A DNA stretch of 64,000 bases from Heyndrickxia vini (GTDB taxonomy: Bacteria; Bacillota; Bacilli; Bacillales; Bacillaceae_C). Positions 47,439-54,960 of this stretch are shown here, in pieces. Under the pieces are notes generated by a model. The model had not been told where the DNA came from and did not search any database. It was given only the letters and a program-made list of their open reading frames with translations. Position numbers and translations under genes: made by a program. The first letter of the stretch is position 1, and every line of letters begins with the position of its first letter. The stretch lies in NCBI RefSeq assembly GCF_016772275.1, contig NZ_CP065425.1:1536001-1600000 (forward strand). The letters run 5' to 3'.

Positions 47439-47537
47439 TTATCCACAAATAAGAGTGGATAACCTGTGATTAACTTGTATATAAATCTTCTTAAGCTAGA
47501 AAAAACAATGTGAGTTTTGTGTATAAAGTTATCCACA
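47439..47537. promoter_or_regulatory. Cluster of DnaA boxes upstream of sda
   Basis: Perfect TTATCCACA at 47439-47447 and 47529-47537; TTATACACA on the minus strand at 47518-47526; TTATCCACT on the minus strand at 47454-47462. DnaA control of sda is known in B. subtilis, so these probably couple sda expression to replication initiation. Confidence 0.85.
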
Positions 47538-47602
47538 ATGTTGGGAATTGATGGATTTTGTCGAAATTTTTTAGTAATAAGTTTTCATATTTTATTTTTA
47601 TT

Positions 47603-47630
47603 TTGAATCAGGAACCAAAATTGGTATGAT
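47603..47630 (+). promoter_or_regulatory. Sigma-A promoter of the yqeG operon
   Basis: TTGAAT at 47603-47608, a 16-base spacer and TATGAT at 47625-47630 with an extended TGG before it. Confidence 0.75.
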
Positions 47631-47696
47631 AAAGTGTAATATAAATTGCTTTTTGTAGGACGTATGTTCGTTGACTATAGATTGGAGTGTCTATGA

Positions 47697-48215
47697 TTGT
47701 TGTTGAAAAAATTTTTACCAAATGAGCATGTTAAAAATGTGTTTTTTATTAAGCCAGAATCGCTAAAAGAAAAAGGGATCAAAGCGATAATTACCGATTT
47801 AGATAATACATTAGTAGAATGGGACAGGCCGAATGCAACACCTAAGCTCATTCACTGGTTTGAAGAAATGAAAAAGCATAATATCCAAGTAACGATTGTA
47901 TCGAATAATAATGAAAAACGAGTAAAGGAATTTGCGGACCCATTAGGGATTCCTTTTATCTTTTTAGCGAGAAAACCATTAACAAAAGCTTTTAATCGAG
48001 CAATAAAATTGATGGAAGTTAAAAAGGAAGAAACTGTCGTAATTGGAGATCAACTTCTTACAGACGTGCTTGGTGGGAATCGCAGTGGATTTTATACTAT
48101 CCTTGTCATTCCTGTGGCACAATCAGATGGATTCATGACTCGTTTTAATCGGAAAATAGAAAGACGAATCATGTCATCTTTTAAGCGAAAAGGATTAATT
48201 AATTGGGAGGATTAA
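47697..48215 (+). CDS. yqeG: HAD-superfamily phosphatase YqeG
   Basis: A 172-residue HAD IIIA-type hydrolase with the nucleophile motif ITDLDNTLVEWDRPN near residue 32, TIVSNNNE (motif II) and VIGDQLLTDVLGGNRSG (motif IV). The physiological substrate is unknown; it is always adjacent to yqeH. Three TTG codons in a row (47697, 47700, 47703) could start it; the first is nine bases from GGAG. Confidence 0.92.
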   Translation: MLLKKFLPNEHVKNVFFIKPESLKEKGIKAIITDLDNTLVEWDRPNATPKLIHWFEEMKKHNIQVTIVSNNNEKRVKEFADPLGIPFIFLARKPLTKAFNRAIKLMEVKKEETVVIGDQLLTDVLGGNRSGFYTILVIPVAQSDGFMTRFNRKIERRIMSSFKRKGLINWED

Positions 48216-48217
48216 CA

Positions 48218-49318
48218 TTGACAGAATATATTTGTATTGGGTGCGGAGTAGCCGTTCAAACAGAAAATCCGAATGGACTTGGCTACGCTCCACCATCCAG
48301 CTTAAATAAGGAAACATTAATTTGCCAACGGTGTTTCCGTTTAAAACATTATAATGAGGTACAGGATGTATCGCTTACCGACGACGATTTTTTGAAAATA
48401 TTAAATGGACTCGGAAAAGTGGACGGGTTAATTGTAAAAATTGTCGATATCTTCGATTTTAATGGCAGCTGGTTACCTGGACTTCATCGTTTTGTTGGAA
48501 AAAATCCTATCCTTCTTATAGGAAATAAAGAAGATTTATTGCCTAAATCTGTTAAGCGTGCTAAGCTTACAAACTGGATGAAACAGCAGGCGAAACAATT
48601 AGGTCTTCAACCATTGGATGTTCTCCTTGTCAGTGCAACAAAAGGCCACTCCATTGATGAAGCAATGGAGGCAATCGATACCTATCGAGAAGGTAAGGAT
48701 GTCTATGTTGTTGGGTGTACAAACGTCGGGAAATCCACGTTTATTAATCGAATAATAAAAAATGTTACTGGAGAAAATGAAGTGATTACAACATCTCATT
48801 TCCCGGGAACAACTCTCGATATGATCGAAATTCCACTAAGCGACGGCAGTGCATTGATTGATACACCGGGGATTATTAATCACCATCAAATGGCACATTT
48901 CGTTGATAAGAGAGACTTAAAGGTCATTACACCGAAAAAGGAAATTAAGCCAACCATTTTTCAATTAAATGAGGAACAGACATTATTTTTTGGTGGACTT
49001 GCCCGCTTAGACTATATAAGTGGTGGAAGAAGGTCACTCGTTTGTTATGTATCTAATGAATTAAAAATTCACCGGACGAAAGTAGAAAATGCTGATCAAC
49101 TATATGAAAAACATGCCGGAGAAATGCTGCAGCCTCCAAGAAAAAATGACATGGATGAATTTCCTCAGTTAGTCCGTCATGAATTTATGATTAAAGAGGG
49201 GAAAACTGATATTGTCTTTTCAGGACTTGGGTGGGTAACCATCAATGAACCTGGAGCAAAGGTTGCTGCATACGTACCAAAAGGTGTTAACGTTATGCTC
49301 AGGCCTTCACTTATATAG
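48218..49318 (+). CDS. yqeH: Ribosome biogenesis GTPase YqeH
   Basis: A circularly permuted GTPase needed for 30S assembly (366 residues). The N-terminal zinc finger has CIGCG and CQRCF. The GTPase motifs come in permuted order: G4 IGNKEDL near residue 110, G5 VSATKG, G1 GCTNVGKST near 170, G3 DTPG. The C-terminal domain ends with GLGWVTINEPGAK. TTG 48218 is seven bases after GGGAGG, inside the yqeG end region. Confidence 0.95.
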   Translation: MTEYICIGCGVAVQTENPNGLGYAPPSSLNKETLICQRCFRLKHYNEVQDVSLTDDDFLKILNGLGKVDGLIVKIVDIFDFNGSWLPGLHRFVGKNPILLIGNKEDLLPKSVKRAKLTNWMKQQAKQLGLQPLDVLLVSATKGHSIDEAMEAIDTYREGKDVYVVGCTNVGKSTFINRIIKNVTGENEVITTSHFPGTTLDMIEIPLSDGSALIDTPGIINHHQMAHFVDKRDLKVITPKKEIKPTIFQLNEEQTLFFGGLARLDYISGGRRSLVCYVSNELKIHRTKVENADQLYEKHAGEMLQPPRKNDMDEFPQLVRHEFMIKEGKTDIVFSGLGWVTINEPGAKVAAYVPKGVNVMLRPSLI

Positions 49319-49349
49319 ATAAAAAATAAACTTAAAGGGAGTAATGGCT

Positions 49350-50195
49350 ATGGGAAACTTGTATGGGGTTATCGGGGATCCAATTGCACATTCTTTGTCA
49401 CCACTTATGCATAATGATGCATTTCGATCTTTACAATTAGATCATAATTATTATCCTTTTCATGTGACTCCTAGTCATTTACCGGATGCAGTAAAAGGAA
49501 TGAAAGCACTTGGAGTGAATGGATTTAATGTGACAATTCCTCATAAAGTTACTATTCTTCCTTTACTAGACAAAATTGATTCATTAGCAAATGCGATTGG
49601 TGCAGTAAATACCGTTGTCCGAGAAAATAATGAATTAGTTGGTTATAACTCTGATGGACTAGGATTTATTCGTGCATTAAAAGAAGAATGGAAAGCTGAT
49701 CTTGAAAATGAAAAGGTATTAATTATTGGGGCAGGAGGGGCAGCAAAAGCGATTTATTACTCGCTTGTTTATGATGGTGTGCAAACAATCGATATTTGTA
49801 ATCGCACGCCTGAACGAGCTGTACAACTGGTTCAGTCCTGCCCTTATCCTTCGCAATCAAATGTGTTGCTGATGGAGGAAGCAGAAGAAAATTTGGGGGA
49901 ATATACTTTACTAATCCAGACGACATCCATCGGGATGATTCCGAATATTACTGATTCACCTATTTCTGTACAAAATATAAAACCAGGTACACATGTCGTT
50001 GATATTATCTATAATCCTTTTGAAACAATGATTTTAAAGGAAGCAAAGCAAAAGGGTGCTACAACTAGTAATGGACTGGGAATGTTTATTTACCAGGGTG
50101 CAATCGCCTTTGAAAAATGGACTGGCCAAACACCAAATATTAATAGAATGAAAAATATAGTCGCAAATCATTTAGGAGGAAATTCTATATGCTAA
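49350..50195 (+). CDS. aroE: Shikimate dehydrogenase (NADP+)
   Basis: Reduces 3-dehydroshikimate to shikimate in aromatic amino acid synthesis (281 residues). Substrate-binding GDPIAHSLSP at the N terminus, catalytic lysine in VTIPHKV, the NADP loop IGAGGAAKAI and NRTPERA are visible. ATG 49350 is eight bases from AAAGGGAG; ATG 49344 is too close. It overlaps yhbY by seven bases. Confidence 0.95.
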   Translation: MGNLYGVIGDPIAHSLSPLMHNDAFRSLQLDHNYYPFHVTPSHLPDAVKGMKALGVNGFNVTIPHKVTILPLLDKIDSLANAIGAVNTVVRENNELVGYNSDGLGFIRALKEEWKADLENEKVLIIGAGGAAKAIYYSLVYDGVQTIDICNRTPERAVQLVQSCPYPSQSNVLLMEEAEENLGEYTLLIQTTSIGMIPNITDSPISVQNIKPGTHVVDIIYNPFETMILKEAKQKGATTSNGLGMFIYQGAIAFEKWTGQTPNINRMKNIVANHLGGNSIC

Positions 50196-50479
50196 CAGGA
50201 AAACAAAAACGCTTTTTACGTTCAAAAGCTCATCATTTAAATCCAATTTTTCAAGTAGGAAAAGGCGGAGTGAATGATAATATGATTAAACAAATTTCAG
50301 AGGCACTTGAGGCCCGCGAATTAATCAAAATAAGTATTTTACAAAATTGTGATGAAGACCGAGATACTGTAGCAAAAAGTTTATCAGTGGGATCAAAAGC
50401 AGAGCTAGTTCAAATTATCGGAAACATGATTGTCCTTTATAAAGAATCAAAAGAAAACAAGCAAATAACGCTTCCGTAG
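50189..50479 (+). CDS. yhbY: YhbY-type RNA-binding protein (YqeI)
   Basis: A 96-residue CRS1-YhbY domain protein that associates with pre-50S ribosomal particles. KQKRFLRSKAHHLNPIFQVG is at the N terminus, and the GKGG-like loop (VGKGGVND) and ELIKISILQN follow. It starts within aroE after AGGAGG, the standard place between aroE and nadD. Confidence 0.94.
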   Translation: MLTGKQKRFLRSKAHHLNPIFQVGKGGVNDNMIKQISEALEARELIKISILQNCDEDRDTVAKSLSVGSKAELVQIIGNMIVLYKESKENKQITLP

Positions 50480-50491
50480 GTCGTAAATATT

Positions 50492-51067
50492 ATGAAGAAA
50501 CGAGTCGGAATTTTAGGAGGCACTTTTGATCCACCGCATCTCGGGCATTTAATTGTTGCTAATGAAGTATGGCAGGCTTTAAAGTTAGATGAAGTACGAT
50601 TTATGCCAAATCAAGAACCACCTCATAAAGATCGGAAAAGTAATGTGACCAATAAAGATCGAGAAATGATGCTATCAATGTCAATAAATGATCACCCCCA
50701 TTTTTCAATTGAACTTATTGAATATGAAAGGGCAGGACGTTCATATACATACGATACGATGAAGCTGTTAAAGACACGTGAAAGCGATGTAGAATTTTTC
50801 TTTATTATTGGTGCGGATATGATTGAATATTTACCAAAATGGTACAATATTGAAAAGCTAAACGAGATAGTCCAATTTGTTGGAGTAAATAGACCTGGAC
50901 ACTCAGAAAAAACCCAATATCCAGTAATAAACGTTAGAATTCCAGATATTAATATATCCTCGACGATTATTCGTAATAAAATTCAAATGAAACAATCTAT
51001 CAAATATTTAGTCAAAGATGAAGTCGTGGAATATATAAAGGAGCACGAATTATATGGAAAGGAATAA
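50492..51067 (+). CDS. nadD: Nicotinate-nucleotide adenylyltransferase
   Basis: Transfers AMP to nicotinate mononucleotide in NAD synthesis (191 residues). The nucleotidyltransferase motif GGTFDPPHLGHL is at residues 9-20, and INISSTIIRNKI is the C-terminal ISSTxIR motif. The gene overlaps yqeK by 14 bases. Its ribosome site (TAGGTCG) is weak, so translation is probably coupled to yhbY. Confidence 0.95.
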   Translation: MKKRVGILGGTFDPPHLGHLIVANEVWQALKLDEVRFMPNQEPPHKDRKSNVTNKDREMMLSMSINDHPHFSIELIEYERAGRSYTYDTMKLLKTRESDVEFFFIIGADMIEYLPKWYNIEKLNEIVQFVGVNRPGHSEKTQYPVINVRIPDINISSTIIRNKIQMKQSIKYLVKDEVVEYIKEHELYGKE

Positions 51068-51638
51068 AGCTTTAGAATTAGTAGCGAAACAACTGACTGA
51101 AAAACGCTATATCCATACGTTGGGAGTGACAGAAACAGCGGTTCACTTAGCTGAAAAATATCGAGTGGACGAAAAAAAGGCTGAATTAGCGGCAATTTTT
51201 CATGATTATGCAAAATTTCGGCCACTCAATGAAATGAAACAAATTATTGTTCAGGAAAAATTTGATGAACTTTTACTACATTATAATCCTGAATTATGGC
51301 ATGCACCTGTTGGGGCTTATTTAGTTCAACAAGAAGCTGGAATTCAAGATATAGAAATATTGGATGCCATTCGTTACCATACATCGGGCAGAAAAAATAT
51401 GACTGATCTTGAAAAGGTCATTTATATTGCCGATTACATTGAACCTGGTCGAAGTTTTCCAGGAGTAGAGGAAGCAAGAAAAATAGCTGAAAAAGATTTG
51501 GATGAGGCATTATTGTTCTCAGTACGTAATACAATCCAATTTTTGATGGATAAACAACAAGCTGTATATCCAGATACGTTTGAATTATATAATGATATCG
51601 TAATGAAAAAGGAGAGATACATGCATGGAAAAAAATGA
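51054..51638 (+). CDS. yqeK: HD-domain Ap4A hydrolase YqeK
   Basis: A 194-residue HD hydrolase. The family splits diadenosine tetraphosphate symmetrically to ADP. Metal ligands are H in YIHTLGVTETA, HD in IFHDYAKF, H in HAPVGAYL, H in IRYHTSGR and D in YIADYIEPGR. It starts inside nadD and overlaps rsfS by 14 bases, which gives a tightly packed operon. Confidence 0.93.
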   Translation: MERNKALELVAKQLTEKRYIHTLGVTETAVHLAEKYRVDEKKAELAAIFHDYAKFRPLNEMKQIIVQEKFDELLLHYNPELWHAPVGAYLVQQEAGIQDIEILDAIRYHTSGRKNMTDLEKVIYIADYIEPGRSFPGVEEARKIAEKDLDEALLFSVRNTIQFLMDKQQAVYPDTFELYNDIVMKKERYMHGKK

Positions 51639-51981
51639 ACTACTATTGACAGCAGTAAAAGCAGCAGATGATAAACGAGCAGAGGACATTGTTGTTCTAA
51701 ATATGAATGGAATCTCACTAATTGCCGATTATTTTTTAATTTGTCATGGGAATTCAGATAAGCAAGTACAAGCAATTGCAAATGAGCTAAAAGACAAAGC
51801 TGAAGAAACAGGTTATCATGTAAGAAGAATGGAAGGCTATGATGAAGGGAAATGGGTATTAATCGATCTTGGAGATATAGTAGCCCATGTCTTCCATCGT
51901 GATGAACGTGCATACTATAATTTAGAACGCCTTTGGGGTGATGCACCAACAGTAGATATTCAAAGTGAGCTAACACCATGA
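51625..51981 (+). CDS. rsfS: Ribosome silencing factor RsfS
   Basis: Binds protein L14 and blocks subunit joining in starvation (118 residues). The conserved parts are DDKRAEDIVVLNMNGISLIADYF, GYDEGKWVLIDLGDIVAHVF and ERLWGDAP. It overlaps both yqeK and yqeM. Confidence 0.95.
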   Translation: MEKNELLLTAVKAADDKRAEDIVVLNMNGISLIADYFLICHGNSDKQVQAIANELKDKAEETGYHVRRMEGYDEGKWVLIDLGDIVAHVFHRDERAYYNLERLWGDAPTVDIQSELTP

Positions 51982-52724
51982 GTTATGGGGACTTTGCTTA
52001 TGTGTACGATTTTCTCATGCAAGATGTCCCATATGATAGATGGTTAGAATTCTTTCAAAGGAAGGCAGACGCATATAAATCTTCAGGGGAAAAAGTAATG
52101 GATTTGGCATGTGGTACAGGTGAATTGTCAATAAGATTGGCCAAATTAGGATATCAAGTTACCGGTGTTGATTTGTCTGAAGATATGTTAATGGTTTCCA
52201 GTGAAAAAGCAAATAAGGAAAACGTTCAACTAAGCTTATTTCAGCAAAATATGAGTCAGTTAGAGGGCCTGGGATTATATGATGTCATTACTGTTTTTTG
52301 TGATTCCTTAAACTACTTATCTTCTCCTCAAGAAGTACAAGAAACATTTAAAAGAATTCATGACCATTTACAGGAGAATGGATTGTTTTTATTTGACGTA
52401 CATTCTATTTATAAGATGGAACATATTTTTTCTAATCAAACGTTTACGGAAATCGAGGATGAAGTTTCATACATATGGAATTGTTTTGAAGGGGAACATC
52501 AATATTCTGTTGAACATGAATTAACTTTTTTCGTATTGGATGAAAAAACTAGTCAATATTCACGATTTGATGAACTTCATAAACAAAGAACCTTTACTGA
52601 AAATGATTATCTTTTATGGTTGAATGAAGCGGGTTTTGATGTTCTTGAAGTCTCGGCAGACTTTTCAAATGAAAAGCCAAAAGAGGAATCGGAAAGAATT
52701 TTTTTTGTGTGTAAGAAAAAATAA
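51978..52724 (+). CDS. yqeM: Class I SAM-dependent methyltransferase YqeM
   Basis: A 248-residue methyltransferase with the SAM loop VMDLACGTGELSIRLAKLGY near residue 40, VDLSEDML and FLFDVHS. The substrate is unknown. It starts with an ATGA overlap on rsfS and ends the yqeG operon at a strong terminator. Confidence 0.92.
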   Translation: MSYGDFAYVYDFLMQDVPYDRWLEFFQRKADAYKSSGEKVMDLACGTGELSIRLAKLGYQVTGVDLSEDMLMVSSEKANKENVQLSLFQQNMSQLEGLGLYDVITVFCDSLNYLSSPQEVQETFKRIHDHLQENGLFLFDVHSIYKMEHIFSNQTFTEIEDEVSYIWNCFEGEHQYSVEHELTFFVLDEKTSQYSRFDELHKQRTFTENDYLLWLNEAGFDVLEVSADFSNEKPKEESERIFFVCKKK

Positions 52725-52732
52725 ACATGATT

Positions 52733-52777
52733 AAAAGTCGGTTTTCAAAATATTTATTGAAAACCGACTTTTTTTGA
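52733..52777. terminator. Bidirectional terminator between yqeM and comER
   Basis: AAAAGTCGGTTTTCA and TGAAAACCGACTTTT with an eleven-base loop and T run, between convergent genes. Confidence 0.95.
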
Positions 52778-52805
52778 AGGAATTTCTCAATGATTGTCGA
52801 AAGTA

Positions 52806-53627
52806 TTATTTAGTAAATTGTTTATTTACTATTTCTAAATCCTCTTTAAATTTCTCATGCGTCGCTTCAAAGAGTTTTTCGAATACATCGCCAAGCTCCG
52901 TTTCAAGAACTTTAATACCTTCTCCAGTAATTCCGCCTTTTACACAAACTTTTTCTTGTAAGGTTGGCAATGAATAGTACCCTTTTTTAAGTAATTCACC
53001 TAGCCCTACTAACATTTCACCCGTTAAGATTGTTGCTGTTGATTGATCAATATCCGTTTTTGCAACTGCACCATCAATAAACCGTTGACTAATGTAACTA
53101 AAAAAAGCTGGTCCGCAACTAACGATGTCTGATGACACCCTTGTAATCTTTTGGTCAATTTCTATAGGCGTAGAAATGAAGGAAAATAATTCTTGAATGT
53201 TTCTTTTCCAAAGATCATCGCATTTTTCACTATAAGTAAGTAAGGATACTCCCGATAACGCTCGATTAGTAATACTAGGTATTGCTCTTGCGCATGCTGT
53301 ATCTAAAACGGAATCTAATTGTTCGACAGATATTGGACTCGTAATTGAAACAACACATTTATTAGCAGTAAATAATGGCTGATTTTGTTTTATTAATGGA
53401 TAAATGTCATGCGGTTTAACACAAATAAAGATTAATTCTGCATGTTTAATAACATCGGCTGGATTTTCGCAAACATGTATCGTTGGATACTTATCATTAA
53501 GTGCCTCCGCTTTAGACCGAGTTCGATTAGTTATATAGAAATTGGAAGGTGAAATTGCCTTGCCATCTATAAATGATTCGACAAGTATACTCCCCATATT
53601 TCCAGTTCCAATGATACCTACTTTCAT
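52806..53627 (-). CDS. comER: ComER, pyrroline-5-carboxylate reductase-like protein
   Basis: A 273-residue ProC-fold protein encoded divergently from comEA. It has the dinucleotide loop IGTGNMGSILVESF at the N terminus, FICVKPHDIYPL, VARAIPSITNRA-like spacing and CVKGGITGEGIKVLE. It is dispensable for transformation in B. subtilis; links to sporulation have been reported. The start at 53627 (MKVGIIGTG) is nine bases from GGAG; a GTG at 53636 overlaps that site. Confidence 0.93.
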   Translation of the reverse strand: MKVGIIGTGNMGSILVESFIDGKAISPSNFYITNRTRSKAEALNDKYPTIHVCENPADVIKHAELIFICVKPHDIYPLIKQNQPLFTANKCVVSITSPISVEQLDSVLDTACARAIPSITNRALSGVSLLTYSEKCDDLWKRNIQELFSFISTPIEIDQKITRVSSDIVSCGPAFFSYISQRFIDGAVAKTDIDQSTATILTGEMLVGLGELLKKGYYSLPTLQEKVCVKGGITGEGIKVLETELGDVFEKLFEATHEKFKEDLEIVNKQFTK

Positions 53628-53752
53628 ATTCAACACTCCTTGAGAGTTCTATAACCTATATCCTATAACCATCCAATTTAGTTATCTATTCATAAAACTT
53701 TATGTTTCCAAGGTCGTCTGTATTCATGAAATTAAAAATAGAGGTGATTAGT

Positions 53753-54367
53753 TTGAAAAAAATTGTTGTACAATATAAGTTTCCCCTTATTGTGATTGGA
53801 ATTCTAGTTGTTGCATTTTATCTGTTTGTTCAGTCAAATGATGAGATAAACGACAGCAATGAATTTTCAAATTCACTTGTAGAAAAAGATAGTGAAAAGT
53901 CTCAAGAAGAAAATGGAACCAACAATGAAATTACTAGAATGGTTGTTGACGTTAAAGGAGAAGTAATGAATCCGGGAATATACGAAGCAAGTACTGATGA
54001 ACGGATTCAAGATTTAATAACAAGAGCAGGCGGATTTAGGAAAAAAGCCGATCAATCGAAAGTGAATTTAGCACAAAAAATAAAGGACGAGATGGTAATT
54101 TATGTTCCGAAAATCGGTGATAAAACATCGGATATTTCTATAAATCCTACATCAGATTCAAGTAATGATACGGGAAAAGTGAACATAAATAATGCAACGA
54201 GTGAACAACTTCAAACGATATCGGGGATTGGTCCATCTAAAGCAGCCGCGATTATTGAGTATCGAGAAAAGCAAGGTTTATTTAAAGGAATAGAGGACAT
54301 TAAAAATGTAACTGGCATAGGGGATAAAACATTTGAAAAGTTAAAAGATAGTATTACTGTCGATTAA
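53753..54367 (+). CDS. comEA: Competence DNA receptor ComEA
   Basis: Membrane-anchored DNA-binding protein for transformation (204 residues). There is an N-terminal helix (FPLIVIGILVVAFYLFVQ), a flexible acidic linker, a SLBB domain near residues 62-118 (VDVKGEVMNPGIYEAS) and a C-terminal helix-hairpin-helix pair (VNINNATSEQLQTISGIG and TGIGDKTFEKL). TTG 53753 follows GAGGTGATT. Confidence 0.95.
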   Translation: MKKIVVQYKFPLIVIGILVVAFYLFVQSNDEINDSNEFSNSLVEKDSEKSQEENGTNNEITRMVVDVKGEVMNPGIYEASTDERIQDLITRAGGFRKKADQSKVNLAQKIKDEMVIYVPKIGDKTSDISINPTSDSSNDTGKVNINNATSEQLQTISGIGPSKAAAIIEYREKQGLFKGIEDIKNVTGIGDKTFEKLKDSITVD

Positions 54368-54472
54368 GCCATTTCTTACCCATTATTTATTGTTTGACTA
54401 TGAAAGATAGATGCCGCACACTATAGGTTATAGAGGAAATTTGTCGAATACTGACTTGAAAGGAAGGGAAAT

Positions 54473-54931
54473 ATGGAAAGAATTTCATGGCATCAATATT
54501 TTATGGCGCAAAGTCATCTATTATCCTATCGAAGTACATGTACTAGATTAACCGTAGGTGCGACAATTGTTCGTGATAAACGAATTATTGCGGGTGGCTA
54601 TAATGGTTCAATTGCTGGCGGTGAGCATTGTATTGATGAGGGGTGTTATGTGATAGATAACCATTGTGTAAGAACGATTCATGCAGAAACAAATGCAATC
54701 TTGCAATGTGCAAAATTCGGTGTTCCTACTAATAATGCCGAAATTTATGTAACACATTATCCATGCTTGCAATGTTGTAAATCGATTATTCAAGCTGGGA
54801 TTAAATCTGTCTATTATGCAGAGGATTACAAAAATCACCCATATGCAAGTGAATTATATGAAAAAGCGGGTGTACATGTCGAACAGGTTCCATTTGATAA
54901 ATCTGTCTTTGCTAATATTGTGGCAAAATAA
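54473..54931 (+). CDS. comEB: ComE operon protein 2, dCMP deaminase-like
   Basis: A 152-residue zinc cytidine/deoxycytidylate deaminase fold with catalytic HAE in TIHAETNAI and the zinc pair PCLQCC. It converts dCMP to dUMP in related proteins and is not needed for DNA uptake itself. It is shorter than the 189-residue B. subtilis protein, which lacks a counterpart here at the C terminus. ATG 54473 follows GGAAGGG. Confidence 0.93.
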   Translation: MERISWHQYFMAQSHLLSYRSTCTRLTVGATIVRDKRIIAGGYNGSIAGGEHCIDEGCYVIDNHCVRTIHAETNAILQCAKFGVPTNNAEIYVTHYPCLQCCKSIIQAGIKSVYYAEDYKNHPYASELYEKAGVHVEQVPFDKSVFANIVAK

Positions 54932-54960
54932 ATCAACCTATCCTAAAAATAGGAGGTATT

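Noticed and set aside
51434-51979. 181-codon reverse frame opposite yqeK-rsfS
   Set aside because: The translation is rich in His and Leu from codon mirroring and lies opposite two well-recognised genes.
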